Source: Saccoglossus kowalevskii (lineage: Eukaryota > Hemichordata > Enteropneusta > Harrimaniidae). Taken from it: a DNA stretch of 46,343 nt. Below, piece after piece: positions 9,830 to 22,951 of this stretch. The position numbers and the translations under genes are program-made. The stretch spans positions 1-46,343 of the forward strand of contig NW_003157461.1 in NCBI RefSeq assembly GCF_000003605.2, in the 5' to 3' direction. The notes beneath the pieces were generated by a model. It had not been told where the DNA came from. It saw only the letters and a list, made by a program, of their open reading frames with translations, and did not search any database. Every line of letters begins with the position of its first letter. Position 1 is the first letter of the stretch.

Positions 9830-10667
9830 AGGTCATAGGTCAGTTATAGGAGGTACATGTGAAAGCGATATCATTTTTGAAAAATAAAAAAATCTGAAAT
9901 AGCCGGCAATTCGGCTGAATTTCCAATAATCGATGCAGCTGTGTGATTAGGTGATCGACCAATGTTTTTAAAGTAAAGCACAAACAGGCGTGGTTAGTTC
10001 TTGCAAGGGTGACTGCCTGAGTAAATGAGCTGTTGAGTTTATTTTTTTGTTTAATCACGCATATCGAAAATATATAAGGCAACGTTCCTGCATTCTTTCT
10101 TACCGTGATGTCGATTATTTATAGTGGGAAATCGTGGAATTATTGTAACTGTTTTAATTAATGGACAGTTTTCATATTCCTTCTAATTTCAAGAACAAGT
10201 TGCTGATCTGTCGGCACGTAGTGGGATTTACGCTGTTACCACTCCGTGCAAAGTTGTTCAAAGTGATTGCAAAGTTGTGCAAAGTTATTGCAAAGTTTGT
10301 AGATGTATTTGTATGTATAACCTAAGTTGTTGGCATATAGAAACGCGCAGTTGCAAAGTAGAGAAATTTAATAAAAGCCAATTGAAAGCAGCCTGGAGAT
10401 GTTGCCATGAGGTGAGGGCAAAATGTTTGAAAACACCGTGCAATGTTGGAAAAAACGATGGAAATGTTGGCGGAGTTGTTTATATATTTAACGTAAGTCA
10501 TTTTCATGACAACTCCGCAGTTATATTTCGAAAACATTAAGTAAATGTTCCGAGAATGTCTTATATATAAGCAGATTATCACCACAGCCTACCAGAAAAT
10601 CGACAAGAAACTGCTTACAAAGTTGTAAAAAGCGATTGCAAAGTTGATAGTTTCATTCGGGATTGTT
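9724..10667 (+). repeat. Satellite monomer, 944 bp (subtype F)
   Basis: Marked by GAAAAATAAAAAAATC, GTTTTTAAAG, TTTTCATATTCC, a fifth exact CAAAG followed by TTTG, CCTGGAGATG and CAACTCCGCAG. The same set of rare changes recurs at 13505 and, in large part, at 17285. Confidence 0.95.
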
Positions 10668-11609
10668 ACCTGTGATATCATATTAACAAGTCCAATAGTT
10701 AAAACTCGAAAATGTGAATAAATGTTTCGTTAATTGGTGTTAAATTATCGTAGTGTTAATCAAAGTATGTAGATGTCATAGGTCAATTATAGGAGGTACC
10801 TGTGAAAGCGATATCGTTTTTGAAACATTAAAAAATCTGAAATAGCCGGCAATTCAGCTTAATTTCAAATAATCGATGCAGCTGTGTGGTTAGGTGATCG
10901 ACAAATGTTTAAAGTAAAGCACGAACGGACGTGGTTAGTTCTTGCATAGGAGACTGACTGAGTAAATGACCTGTTGAGTTTATTTTTTTTGTTTCATCAC
11001 GCATATCGAAAATATATAAGGCAACGTTCCTGCATTTTTCTTACTGTGATGTCGATCATTTATAGTGGAAAATCGTGGAATTTTTGTAACTGTTTTAATT
11101 TATGGACAGTTTTCAAATTCCTTCTAATTTTCAAGAACAAGTTGCTGAGCTGTCGGCACGTAGTGGGATTTACGCTGTCACCACTCCGTGCAAAATTGTT
11201 CAAAGTGATTGCAAAGTTGGGCAAAGTTATTGAAAAGTTAGTAGATGTATTTGTATGTATGACCTAAGTTGTTGGCATATAGAAACGCGCAGTTGTAAAG
11301 TCGAAAAATGCAATAAAAGCCAATTGAAAGCAGTCTATAGTTGTTCCCATGAGCTGCAGGTAAAATGTTAGAAAACACAGTGCAATGTTGGAATAAGCGA
11401 AGGAAATTTTGGCGGAGTTGCTTATATATTTAACGTAAGTCATTTTCATGACAACCCCGCAGTTAAATTTCGAAAACATTAAGTAAATGTTCCTAGAATG
11501 TCTTATATATAAGCAGATTATCACAACAGCCAACGGAAAAATCGACACGAAACTGCTTTCAAAGTTGTAAAAAGCGATTGCAAAGTTGGTAGTTTCATTC
11601 GGGATTGTT
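10668..11609 (+). repeat. Satellite monomer, 942 bp (subtype G)
   Basis: Loss of AGTT near 10703 (AAAACTCGAAAA), CAGCTTAATTTC, GACAAATG, GAGCTGCAGG, GGAAATTTTGG. Recurs with the same changes at 14447 and, in its middle part, at 34742. Confidence 0.95.
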
Positions 11610-12558
11610 ACCTGTGATATCATATTAACAAGTCCAATAGTTAAAAGTTCGAAAATATGAATAAATGTTTCGTTAATTGGTGTTAAATTATCGTAGTGTT
11701 ACTCAAAGTATGTAGAGGTCATAGGTCAATTATAGGAGGTATCTGTGAAAGCGATATCGTTTTTGAAACATTAAAAAATCTGAAATAGCCGGTAGTTCGG
11801 CTGAATTTCAAATAATCGATGCAGCTGTGTGGTTAGGTGATCGACCAATGTTTTTAAAGTAAAGCACAAACAGGCGTGGTTAGTTCTTGCAAGGGAGACT
11901 GATTGAGTAAATGAGCTGTTGAGTTTATTTTTTTTTTCCATCACGCATATCAAAAACATATAAGGAAACGTTCCTGCATTCATTCTTACTGTGATGTCGA
12001 TCATTTGTAGTGGAAAATCGTGGAATTTTTGTAACTGTTTTAATTAATGGAAAGTTTTCAAATTCCTTCTAATTTTCAAGAACAAGTTGTTGAGCTGTCG
12101 GCACGTAGTGGGATTTACGCTGTTACCAGTCCGTGCAAAGTTGTTCAAAGTGATTGCAAACTTGTGCAAAGTTATTGAAAAGTTGGTAGATGTATTTGTA
12201 TATATGACCTAAGTTGTTGGCATATAAAAACGCGCAGTTGTAAAGTCGAGAAATTCAATAAAAGCCAATTGAAAGCAGTCTATAGATGTTGCCATGAGGT
12301 GAGGGCAAAATGTTTGAAAACACCGTGCAAAGTTGGAAAAAACAAAGGAAATGTTGGCGGAGTTGCTTATATATTTAACGTAAGTCATTATCATGGCAAC
12401 CCCGCAGTTAAATTTCGAAAACATTAAGTAAATGTTCCGATAATGTCTGTCTTATATATAAGCAGATTATCACAACAGCCAACGGAAAAATCGACAAGAA
12501 ACTGCTTACAAAGTTGTAAAAAGCGATTGCAAAGTTGGTAGTTTCATTCGGGATTGTT
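11610..12558 (+). repeat. Satellite monomer, 949 bp
   Basis: GGTAGTTCGGCTG, GTTTTTAAAG, a T-run of nine with no G or A before CCATC, ACCAGTCCGTGC, TGTCTGTC duplication, CAACGG tail. Related to the monomers at 5934 and 16335. Confidence 0.95.
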
Positions 12559-13504
12559 ATCTGTGATATCATATTAACAAGTCCAATAGTTAAAAGTTCG
12601 AAAATGGGAATAAATGTTTCGTTAATTGGTGTTAAATTATCGTAGTGTTACTCAAAGTATGTAGAGGTCATAGGTCAATTATAGGAGGTACCTGTGAAAG
12701 CGATATCGTTTTTGAAACATTACAAAATCTGAAATAGCAGGCAATTCAGCTGAATTTCAAATAATCGATGCAGCTGTGAGGTTAGGTGATCGACCAATGA
12801 TTAAAGTAAAGCACAAACGGGCGTGGTTAGTTCTTGCATAGGAGACTGCCTGAGTAAATGAGCTGTTGAGTTTATTTTTTTGTTTCATCACGCATATCGA
12901 AAATATATAAGGCAACGTTCCTGCATTCTTTATTACTGTGATGTCGATCATTTATAGTGGGAAATCGTGGAATTATTGTAACTGTTTTAATTAATGGACA
13001 GTTTTCAAATTCCTTCTAATTTCAAGAACAAGTTGCTGATCTGTCGGCACGTAGTGGGGTGTACGCTGTTACCACTCCGTGCAAAGTTGTTCAAAGTGAT
13101 TGCAAAGTTGTGCAAAGTTATTGAAAAGTTGGTAGATGTATTTGTATATATGGCCTAAGTTGTTGGCATGTAGAAACGCGCAGTTGTAAAGTCAAGAAAT
13201 TCAATAAAAGCCAATTTAAAGCAGTCTATAGATGTTGCCATGAGGTGAGGGCAAAATGTTTGAAAACACCGTGCAAAGTTGGAAAAAACAAAGGAAATGT
13301 TGGCGGAGTTGCTTATATATTTAACGTAAGTCATTTTCATGGCAACCCCGCAGTTAAATTTCGAAAACATTAAGTAAATGTTCCGATAATGTCTGTCTTA
13401 TATATAAGCAGATTATCACAACAGCCAACGGAAAAATCGACAAGAAACTGCTTACAAAGTTGTAAAAAGCGATTGCAAAGTTGGTAGTTTCATTCGGGAT
13501 TGTT
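12559..13504 (+). repeat. Satellite monomer, 946 bp
   Basis: Landmark variant ATCTGTG. Dyad CAGCTG, AATGGACAG, GGTGTACGCTG, CCAATTTAAAGC, TGTCTGTC duplication. Sister of the monomer at 7830. Confidence 0.95.
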
Positions 13505-14446
13505 ACCTGTGATATCATATTAACAAGTCCAATAGTTAAAAGTTCGAAAATGTGAATAAATGTTTCGTTAATTGGTGTTAAATTATCGTAGTGTTACTCA
13601 AAGTATGAAGAGGTCAAAGGTCAGTTATAGGAGGTACATGTGAAAGCGATATCATTTTTGAAAAATAAAAAAATCTGAAATAGCCGGCAATTTGGTTGAA
13701 TTTCCAATAATAGATGCAGCTGTGTGGTTAGTTGATCGACCAATGTTTAAAGTAAAGTACAAACGGGCGTTGTTAGTTCTTGCATGGGAGACTGCTTGAG
13801 TAAATGAGCTGTTGAGTTTATTTTTTTGTTTCATCACGCATATCGAAAATATATAAGGCAACGTTCCTGCATTCTTTCTTACCGTGATGTCGATTATTTA
13901 TAGTGGGAAATCGTGTAATTATTGTAACTGTTTTAATTAATGGACAGTTTTCATATTCCTTCTAATTTCAAGAACAAGTTGCTGATCTGTCGGCAGGTAG
14001 TGGGATTTACGCTGTTACCACTCCGTGCAAAGTTGTTCAAAGTGATTGCAAAGTTGTGCAAAGTTATTGCAAAGTTTGTAGATGTATTTGTATGTATGAC
14101 CTAAGTTGTTGGCATATAGAAACGCGCAGTTGCAAAGTAGAGAAATTTAATAAAAGCCAATTGAAAGCAGCCTGGAGATGTTGCCATGAGGTGAGGGAAA
14201 AATGTTTGAAAACACCGTGCAATGTTGGAAAAAACGATGTAAATGTTGGCGGAGTTGTTTATATATTTAACGTAAGTCATTTTCATGACAACTCCGCAGT
14301 TAAAATTCGAAAACATTAAGTAAATGTTCCGAGAATGTCTTATATATAAGCAGATTATCACCACAGCCTACCAGAAAATCGACAAGAAACTGCTTACAAA
14401 GTTGTAAAAAGCGATTGCAAAGTTGATAGTTTCATTCGGGATTGTT
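13505..14446 (+). repeat. Satellite monomer, 942 bp (subtype F)
   Basis: Repeats the rare changes of the monomer at 9724 at a spacing of 3781 bp, with private changes TTTGGTTGAATTT and GATGTAAATG. Confidence 0.95.
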
Positions 14447-15390
14447 ACCTGTGATATCATATTAACAAGTCCAATAGTTAAAACTCGAAAATGTGAATAA
14501 ATGTTTCGTTAATTGGTGTTAAATTATCGTAGTGTTAATCAAAGTATGTAGATGTCATAGGTCAATTATAGGAGGTACCTGTGAAAGCGATATCGTTTTT
14601 GAAACATTAAAAAATCTGAAATAGCCGGCAATTCAGCTTAATTTCAAATAATCGATGCAGCTGTGTGGTTAGGTGATCGACAAATGTTTAAAGTAAAGCA
14701 CAAACGGACGTGGTTAGTTCTTGCATAGGAGACTGACTGAGTAAATGACCTGTTGAGTTTATTTTTTTTTTGTTTCATCATGCATATCGAAAATATATAA
14801 GGCAACGTTCCTGCATTTTTCTTACTGCGATGTCGATCATTTATAGTGGAAAATCGTGGAATTTTTGTAACTGTTTTAATTTATGGAAAGTTTTCAAATT
14901 CCTTCTAATTTTCAAGAACAAGTTGCTGAGCTGTCGGCACGTAGTGGGATTTACGCTGTCACCACTCCGTGCAAAATTGTTCAAAGTGATTGCAAAGTTG
15001 TGCAAAGTTATTGAAAAGTTAGTAGATGTATTTGTATGTATGACCTAAGTTGTTGGCATATAGAAACGCGCAGTTGTAAAGTCGAAAAATGCAATAAAAG
15101 CCAATTGAAAGCAGTCTATAGTTGTTCCCATGAGCTGCAGGTAAAATGTTAGAAAACACAGTGCAATGTTGGAATAAGCGAAGGAAATTTTGGCGGAGTT
15201 GCTTATATATTTAACGTAAGTCATTTTCATGACAACCCCGCAGTTAAATTTCGAAAACATTAAGTAAATGTTCCTAGAATGTCTTATATATAAGCAGATT
15301 ATCACAACAGCCAACGGAAAAATCGACACGAAACTGCTTACAAAGTTGTAAAAAGCGATTGCAAAGTTGGTAGTTTCATTCGGGATTGTT
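14447..15390 (+). repeat. Satellite monomer, 944 bp (subtype G)
   Basis: Repeats the rare changes of the monomer at 10668 at a spacing of 3779 bp. The T-run is one of the longest in the window. Confidence 0.95.
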
Positions 15391-16334
15391 ACCTGTGATA
15401 TCATATTAACAAGTCCAATAGTTAAAAGTTCGAAAATATGAATAAATGTTTCGTTAATTGGTGTTAAATTATCGTAGTGTTACTCAAAGTATGTAAAGGT
15501 CATAGGTCAATTATAGGAGGTATCTGTGAAAGCGATATCGTTTTTGAAACATTAAAAAATCTTAAATAGCCGGCAATTCAGCTGAATTTCTAATAATCGA
15601 TGCAGCTGTGTGGTTAGGTGATCGACCAATGTTTAAAGTAAAGTACAAACGGGCGTGGTTAGTTCTTGCATGGGAGACTGCTTGAGTAAATGAGCTGTTG
15701 AGTTTATTTTTTTAGTTCCATCACGAATATCGAAAATATATAAGGCAACGTTCCTGCATTCTTTTTACTGTGATGTAGATCATTTATAGTGGAAAATAGT
15801 AGACATTTTGTAACTGTTTTAATTAATACAAAGTTTTCAAATTCCTTCTAGATTTCAAGAACAAGATGCTGAGCTGTCGGCACGTAGTGGGATGTACGCT
15901 GTTACCACTCCGTGCAAAGTTGTTCAAAGTGATTGCAAAGTTGTGCAAAGTTATTGAAAAGTTGGTAGATGTATTTGTATATATGACTTAAGTTGTTGGC
16001 ATATAGAAACGCGCAGTTGTAAAGTCGAGAAATTCAATAAAAGCCAATTGAAAGCAGTCTATAGATGTTGCCATGAGGTGAGGGCAAAATGTTTGAAAAC
16101 ACCGTGCAAAGTTGGAAAAAAACGATGGAAATGTTGGCGGAGTTGCTTATATATTTAACGTAAGTCATTTTCATGACAACCCCGCAGTTAAATTTCGAAA
16201 ACATTAAGTAAATGTTCCGAGAATGTCTTATATATAAGCAGATTATCACCACAGCCTACCAAAAAATCGACAAGAAACTGCTTACAAAGTTGTAAAAAGC
16301 GATTGCAAAGTTGGTAGTTTCATTCGGGATTGTT
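15391..16334 (+). repeat. Satellite monomer, 944 bp
   Basis: Dyad CAGCTG, TTTCTAATAATCG, AG-type T-run, GAATATCG, GTAGACATTTTG, CCTACC tail. Close partner of the monomer at 8777. Confidence 0.95.
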
Positions 16335-17284
16335 ACCTGTGATATCATATTAACAAGTCCAATAGTTAAAAGTTCGAAAATGTGAATAAATGTTTCGTTA
16401 ATTGGTGTTAAATTATCGTAGTGTTACTCAAAGTATGTAGAGGTCATAGGTCAGTTATAGGAGCTACATGTGAAAGCGATATCATTTTTGAAACATAAAA
16501 AAATCTGAAATAGTCGGCAATTCGGCTGAATTTCCAATAATCGATGCAGCTGTGTGATTAGGTGATCGACCAATGTTTTTAAAGTAAAGCACAAACAGGC
16601 GTGGTTAGTTCTTGCAAGGGAGACTGATTGAGTAAATGAGCTGTTGAGTTTATTTTTTTTGTTCCATCACGCATATCAAAAACATATAAGGAAACATTCC
16701 TGCATTCTTTCTTACTGTGATGTCGATCATTTGTAGTGGAAAATCGTGGAATTTTTGTAACTGTTTTAATTAATGGAAAGTTTTCAAATTCCTTCTAATT
16801 TCAAGAACAAGTTGCTGATCTGTCGGCACGTAGTGGGATTTACGCTGTTACCACTCCGTGCAAAGTTGTTCAAAGTGATTGCAAAGTTGTGCAAAGTTAT
16901 TGAAAGGTTGGTAGATGTATTTGTATAGATGGCCTAAGTTGTTGGCATGTAGAAACGCGCAGTTGTAAAGTCGAGAAAACTCAATAAAAGCCAATTGAAA
17001 GCAGTCTATAGATGTTGCCATGAGGTGAGGGCAAAATGTTTGAAAACACCGTGCAAAGTTGGAAAAAACAAAGGAAATATTGGCGGAGTTGCTTATATAT
17101 TTAACGTAAGTCATTATCATGGCAACCCCGCAGTTAAATTTCGAAAACATTAAGTAAATGTTCCGATAATGTCTGTCTTATATATAAGCAGATTATCACA
17201 ACAGCCAACGGAAAAATCGACAAGAAACTGCTTACAAAGTTGTAAAAAGCGATTGCAAAGTTGGTAGTTTCATTCCGGATTGTT
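16335..17284 (+). repeat. Satellite monomer, 950 bp
   Basis: GTTTTTAAAG, AACATATAAGG, GAAAACTCAATAAAAG, TGTCTGTC duplication, CAACGG tail, so it is the same subtype as the pair at 5934-7829. The CENP-B-like core is changed to TTCCGGAT. Confidence 0.95.
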
Positions 17285-18224
17285 ACCTGTGATATCATAT
17301 TAACAAGTCCAATAGTTAAAAGTTCGAAAATGTGAATAAATGTTTCGTTAATTGGTGTTAAATTATCGTAGTGTTACTCAAAGTATGAAGAGGTCATAGG
17401 TCAGTTATAGGAGGTACATGTGAAAGCGATATCATTTTTGAAAAATAAAAAAATCTGAAATAGCCGGCAATTCGGCTGAATTTCCAATAATCGATGCAGC
17501 TGTGTGATTAGGTGATCGACCAATGTTTTTAAAGTAAAGCACAAACAGGCGTGGTTAGTTCTTGCAAGGGTGACTGCCTGAGTAAATGAGCTGTTGAGTT
17601 TATTTTTTTGTTTCATCACGCATATCGAAAATATATAAGGCAACGTTCCTGCATTCTTTCTTACCGTGATGTCGATTATTTATAGTGGGAAATCGTGGAA
17701 TTATTGTAACTGTTTTAATTAATGGACAGTTTTCATATTCCTTCTAATTTCAAGAACAAGTTGCTGATCTGTCGGCACGTAGTGGGATTTACGCTGTTAC
17801 CACTCCGTGCAAAGTTGTTCAAAGTGATTGCAAAGTTGTGCAAAGTTATTGCAAAGTTTGTAGATGTATTTGTATGTATGACCTAAGTTGTTGGCATATA
17901 GAAACGCGCAGTTGCAAAGTAGAGAAATTTAATAAAAGCCAATTGAAAGCAGCCTGTAGATGTTGCCATGAGGTGAGGGCAAAATGTTTGAAAACACCGT
18001 GCAATGTTGGAAAAACGATGGAAATGTTGGCGGAGTTGTTTATATATTTAACGTAAGTCATTTTCATGACACCCCGCAGTTAATTTCGAAAACATTAAGT
18101 AAATGTTCCGAGAATGTCTTATATATAAGCAGATTATCACCACAGCCTACCAAAAAATCGACAGAAACTGCTTACAAAGTTGTAAAAAGCGATTGCAAAG
18201 TTGGTAGTTTCATTCGGGATTGTT
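17285..18224 (+). repeat. Satellite monomer, 940 bp (subtype F, with small deletions)
   Basis: Third subtype-F copy. It differs from the others by single-base losses at about 18012, 18070, 18083 and 18162, all in or next to short runs. Confidence 0.95.
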
Positions 18225-19167
18225 ACCTGTGATATCATATTAACAAGTCCAATAGTTAAAAGTTCGAAAATGTGAATAAATGTTTCGTTAATTGGTGTTA
18301 AATTATCGTAGTGTTACTCAAAGTATGTAGGGTCATAGGTCAGTTATAGGAGGTACATGTGAAAGCGATATCGTTTTTGAAACATAAAAAAATCTGAAAT
18401 AGCCGGCAATTCAGCTGAATTTCAAATAATCGATGCAGCTGTGAGGTTAGGTGATCGACCAATGTTTAAAGTAAAGCACAAACGGGCGTGGTTAGTTCTT
18501 GCATAGGAGACTGCCTGAGTAAATGAGCTGTTGAGTTTATTTTTTTGTTTCATCACGCATATCGAAAATATATAAGGCAACGTTCCTGCATTCTTTCTTA
18601 CTGTGATGTCGATCATTTGTAGTGGGAAATCGTGGAATTATTGTAACTGTTTTAATTAATACAAAGTTTTCAATTTCCTTCTAGATTTCAAGAACAAGTT
18701 GCTGAGCTGTCGGCACGTAGTGGGATTTACGCTGTTACCACTCCGTGCAAAGTTGTTCAAAGTGATTGCAAAGTTGTGCAAAGTTATTGAAAAGTTGGTA
18801 GATGTATTTGTATATATGAGTTAAGTTGTTGGCATATAGAAACGCGCAGTTGTAAAGTCGAGAAATTCAATAAAAGCCAATTGAAAGCAGTCTATAGATG
18901 TTGCCATGAGGTGAGGGCAAAATGTTTGAAAACACCGTGCAAAGTTGGAAAAAAACGATGGAAATGTTGGCGGAGTTGCTTATATATTTAACGTAAGTCA
19001 TTTTCATGACAACCCCGCAGTTAAATTTCGAAAACATTAAGTAAATGTTCCGAGAATGTCTTATATATAAGCAGATTATCACCACAGCCTACCAAAAAAT
19101 CGACAAGAAACTGCTTACAAAGTTGTAAAAAGCGATTGCAAAGTTGGTAGTTTCATTAGGGATTGTT
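18225..19167 (+). repeat. Satellite monomer, 943 bp
   Basis: Dyad CAGCTG, GAGGTTAGG, AATACAAAG, CCGTGC, CCTACC tail. One base is missing at GTAGGGTC (about 18330) and the CENP-B-like core is changed to ATTAGGGA. Confidence 0.95.
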
Positions 19168-20114
19168 ACCTGTGATATCATATTAACAAGTCCAATAGTT
19201 AAAAGTTCGAAAATGTGAATAAATGTTTCGTTAATTGGTGTTAAATTATCGTAGTGTTACTCAAAGTATGTAGAGGTCATAGGTCATTTATAGGAGCTAC
19301 ACGTGAAAGCGATATCATTTTTGAAACATAAAAAAATCTGAAATAGCCGGCAATTCGGCTGAATTTCCAATAATCGATGCAGCTGTGTGGTTAGGTGATC
19401 GACAAATGTTTAAAGTAAAGCACAAACGGACGTGGTTAGTTCTTGCATAGGAGACTGCCTGAGTAAATGACATGTTGAGTTTATTTTTTTTTGTTTCATC
19501 ACGCATATCGAAAATATATAAGGCAACGTTCCTGCATTTTTCTTACTGTGATGTCGATCATTTATAGTGGAAAATCGTGGAATTTTTGTAACTGTTTTAA
19601 TTTATGGAAAGTTTTCAAATTCCTTCTAATTTTCAAGAACAAGTTGCTGAGCTGTCGGCACGTAGTGGGATGTACGCTGTTACCACTCCGTGCAAAGTTG
19701 TTCAAAGTGATTGCAAAGTTGTGCAAAGTTATTGAAAAGTTGGTAGATGTATTTGTATATATGACTTAAGTTGTTGGCATATAGAAACGCGCAGTTGTAA
19801 AGTCGAGAAATTCAATAAAAGCCAATTGAAAGCAGTCTATATATGTTGCCATGAGGTGAGGGCAAAATGTTTGAAAACACCGTGCAAAGTTGAAAAAAAA
19901 AACGATGGAAATGTTGGCGGAGTTGCTTATATATTTAACGTAAGTCATTTTCATGACAACCCCGCAGTTAAATTTCGAAAACATTAAGTAAATGTTCCGA
20001 GAATGTCTTATATATAAGCAGATTATCACCACTCCCTACCAAAAAATCGACAAGAAACTGCTTACAAAGTTGTAAAAAGCGATTGCAAAGTTGGTAGTTT
20101 CATTCGGGATTGTT
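19168..20114 (+). repeat. Satellite monomer, 947 bp
   Basis: GAGCTACACGTG, CGGCTG, GACAAATG, AATTTATGGAAAG, an unusually long A-run at about 19891-19901, and tail CTCCCTACC. Confidence 0.95.
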
Positions 20115-21061
20115 ACCTGTGATATCATATTAACAAGTCCAATAGTTAAAAGTTCGAAAATGTGAATAAATGTTTCGTTAATTGGTGTTAAATTATCGTA
20201 GTGTTACTCAAAGTATGTAGAGGTCATAGGTCAGTTATAGGAGGTACATGTGAAAGCGATATCATTTTTGAAACATAAAAAAATCTGAAATAGCCGGCAA
20301 TTCGGCTGAATTTCCAATAATCGATGCAGCTGTGTGGTTAGGTGGTCGACCAATGTTTAAAGTAAAGTACAAACGGGCGTGGTTAGTTCTTGCATGGGAG
20401 ACTGCTTGAGTAAATGAGCTGTTGAGTTTATTTTTTTAGTTCCATCACGCATATCGAAAATATATAAGGCAACGTTCCTGCATTCTTTTTACTGTGATGT
20501 AGATCATTTATAGTGGAAAATCGTAGAAATTTTGTAACTGTTTTAATTAATACAAAGTTTTCAAATTCCTTCTAGATTTCAAGAACAAGTTGCTGATCTG
20601 TCGGCACGTAGTGGGATTTACGCTGTTAACACTCCCGGCAAAGTTATTCAAAGTGATTGCAAAATTGTGCAAAGTTATTGCAAAGTTGGTAGATGTATTT
20701 GTATGTATGACCTAAGTTGTTGGCATACAGAAACGCGCAGTTGTAAAGTCGAGAAATTTAATAAAAGCCAATTGAAAGCAGCCTGTAGATGTTGCCATGA
20801 GGTGAGGGCAAAATGTTTGTAAACACCGTGCAATGTTGGAAAAAACGAAGGAAATTTTGGCGGAGTTGCTTATATATTTAACGTAAGTCATTTTCCTGGC
20901 AACCCCGCAGTTAAATTTCGAAAACATTAAGTAAATGTTCCGATAATGTCTGTCTTATATATAAGCAGATTATCACAACAGCCAAGGGAAAAATCGATAA
21001 GAAACTGCTTACAAAGTTGTAAAAAGCGATTGCAAAGTTGGTAGTTTCATTCGGGATTTTT
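20115..21061 (+). repeat. Satellite monomer, 947 bp
   Basis: Private marker GGTGGTCGACC (about 20341), AG-type T-run, CCCGGC type, GCATACAGAAAC, TTTGTAAACACC, TTCCTGGCAAC, tail CCAAGGG. The GGTGGTCGACC and GCATACAG markers are seen elsewhere only near 44.88 and 45.44 kb. Confidence 0.95.
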
Positions 21062-22008
21062 ACCTGTGATATCATATTAACAAGTCCAATAGTTAAAAGT
21101 TCGAAAATGTGAATAAATGTTTCGTTAATTGGTGTTAAATTATCGAAGTGTTAATCAAAGTATGTAGAGGTCATAGGTCAATTATAGGAGGTACCTGTGA
21201 AAGCGATATCGTTTTTGAAACATTAAAAAATCTGAAATAGCCGGCAATTCAGCAGAATTTCAAATAATCGATGCAGCTGTGAGGTTAGGTGATCGACCAA
21301 TGTTTAAAGTAAAGCACAAACGGGCGTGGTTAGTTCTTGCATAGGAGACTACCTGAGTAAATGAGCTGTTGAGTTTATTTTTTTTTGTTTCATCACGCAT
21401 ATCGAAAATATATAAGGCAACGTTCCTGCATTTTTCTTACTGTGATGTCGATCATTTGTAGTGGAAAATCGTGGAATTTTTGTAACTGTTTTAATTAATG
21501 GAAAGTTTTCAAATTCCTTCAAATTTCAAGAACAAGTTGCTGATCTGTCGGCACGTAGTGGGATTTACGCTGTTACCACTCCGTGCAAAGTTGTTCAAAG
21601 TGATTGCAAAGTTGTGCAAAGTTATTGAAAAGTTGGTAGATGTATTTGTATATATGGCCTAAGTTGTTGGCATGTAGAAACGCGCAGTTGTACAGTCAAG
21701 AAATTCAATAAAAGCCAATTTAAAGCAGTCTATAGATGTTGCCATGAGGTGAGGGCAAAATGTTTGAAAACACCGTGCAAAGTTGGAAAAAACAAAGGAA
21801 ATGTTGGCGGAGTTGCTTATATATTTAACGTAAGTCATTTTCATGGCAACCCCGCAGTTAAATTTCGAAAACATTAAGTAAATGTTCCGGTAATGTCTGT
21901 CTTATATATAAGCAGATTATCACAACAGCCAACGGAAAAATCGACAAGAAACTGCTTACAAAGTTGTAAAAAGCGATTGCAAAGTTGGTAGTTTCATTCG
22001 GGATTGTT
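21062..22008 (+). repeat. Satellite monomer, 947 bp
   Basis: GAAGTGTTAATC, CAGCAGAATTT (dyad broken), AATGGAAAG, CCAATTTAAAGC, TGTCTGTC duplication, CAACGG tail. Confidence 0.95.
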
Positions 22009-22951
22009 ACCGGTGATATCATATTAACAAGTCCAATAGTTAAAAGTTCGAAAATGTGAATAAATGTTTCGTTAATTGGTGTTAAATTATCGTAGTGTTA
22101 CTCAAAGTATGTAGAGGTCATAGGTCAATTATAGGAGGTACCTGTGAAAGCGATATCGTTTTTGAAACATTAAAAAATCTGAAATAGCCGGCAATTCAGC
22201 TGAATTTCAAATAATCGAAGCAGCTGTGAGGTTAGGTGATCGACCAATGTTTAAAGTAAAGCACAAACGGGCGTGGTTAGTTCTTGCATAGGAGACTGCA
22301 TGAGTAAATGAGCTGTTGAGTTTATTTTTTTGTTCCATCACGCATATCGAAAATATATAAGGCAACGTTCCTGCATTCTTTCTTACTGTGATATTGATCA
22401 TTTATAGTGGGAAATCGTGGAATTATTGTAACTGTTTTAATTAATGGACAGTTTTCAAATTCCTTCTAATTTCAAGAATAAGTTGCTGATCTGTCGGCAC
22501 GTAGTGGGATTTACGCTGTTACCACTCCGTGCAAAGTTGTTCAAAGTGATTGCAAAGTTGTGCAAAGTTATTGAAATGTTGGTAGATGTATTTGTATATA
22601 TGACTTAAGTTGTCTGCATATAGAAACGCGCAGTTGTAACGTCGAGAAATTCAATAAAAGCCAATTGAAAGCAGTCTATAGATGTTGCCATGAGGTGAGG
22701 GCAAAATGTTTGAAAACACTGTGCAAAGTTGCAAAAAAACGATGGAAATGTTGGCGGAGTTGCTAATATATTTAACGAAAGTCATTTTCATGACAACCCC
22801 GCAGTTAAATTTCGAAAACATTAAATAAATGTTCCGAGAATGTCTTATATATAAGCAGATTATCACCACAGCCTACCAAAGAATCGACAAGAAACTGCTT
22901 ACAAAGTTGTAAAAAGCGATTGCAAATTTGGAAGTTTCATTCGGGATTGTT
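22009..22951 (+). repeat. Satellite monomer, 943 bp
   Basis: Landmark variant ACCGGTG. Right half marked by GAAATGTTGG, GTAACGTCGAG, GTTGCAAAAAAACG, CTAATATATTTAACGAAAG, shared almost exactly with 25430-25861 (offset about 2910 bp). Confidence 0.95.

Larger units (their letters stand above)
9724..18224 (+). repeat. Higher-order repeat of ~3.78 kb (four monomers) carrying an F-G pair
   Basis: Subtype F starts at 9724, 13505 and 17285 (3781 and 3780 bp apart) and subtype G starts at 10668 and 14447 (3779 bp apart). The third and fourth positions are not the same subtypes between copies, so the higher-order repeat is only partly homogenised. Confidence 0.75.

Noticed and set aside
9846-9861. 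Shine-Dalgarno-like AGGAGG just before GTG or ATG in nearly every monomer
   Set aside because: In the ATG variant the next codon is TGA. In the GTG variant the frame stops after nine codons. There is no bacterial gene here, so the match is chance.
10277-10540. Cysteine-rich plus-strand frames of 70-90 codons (also 14056, 17838, 23500, 42551)
   Set aside because: The cysteines come from the repeated TGC and TGT in the CAAAG cluster and GATGTTGCCATGAGG. The frames are broken in other monomers and overlap minus-strand frames of the same kind.
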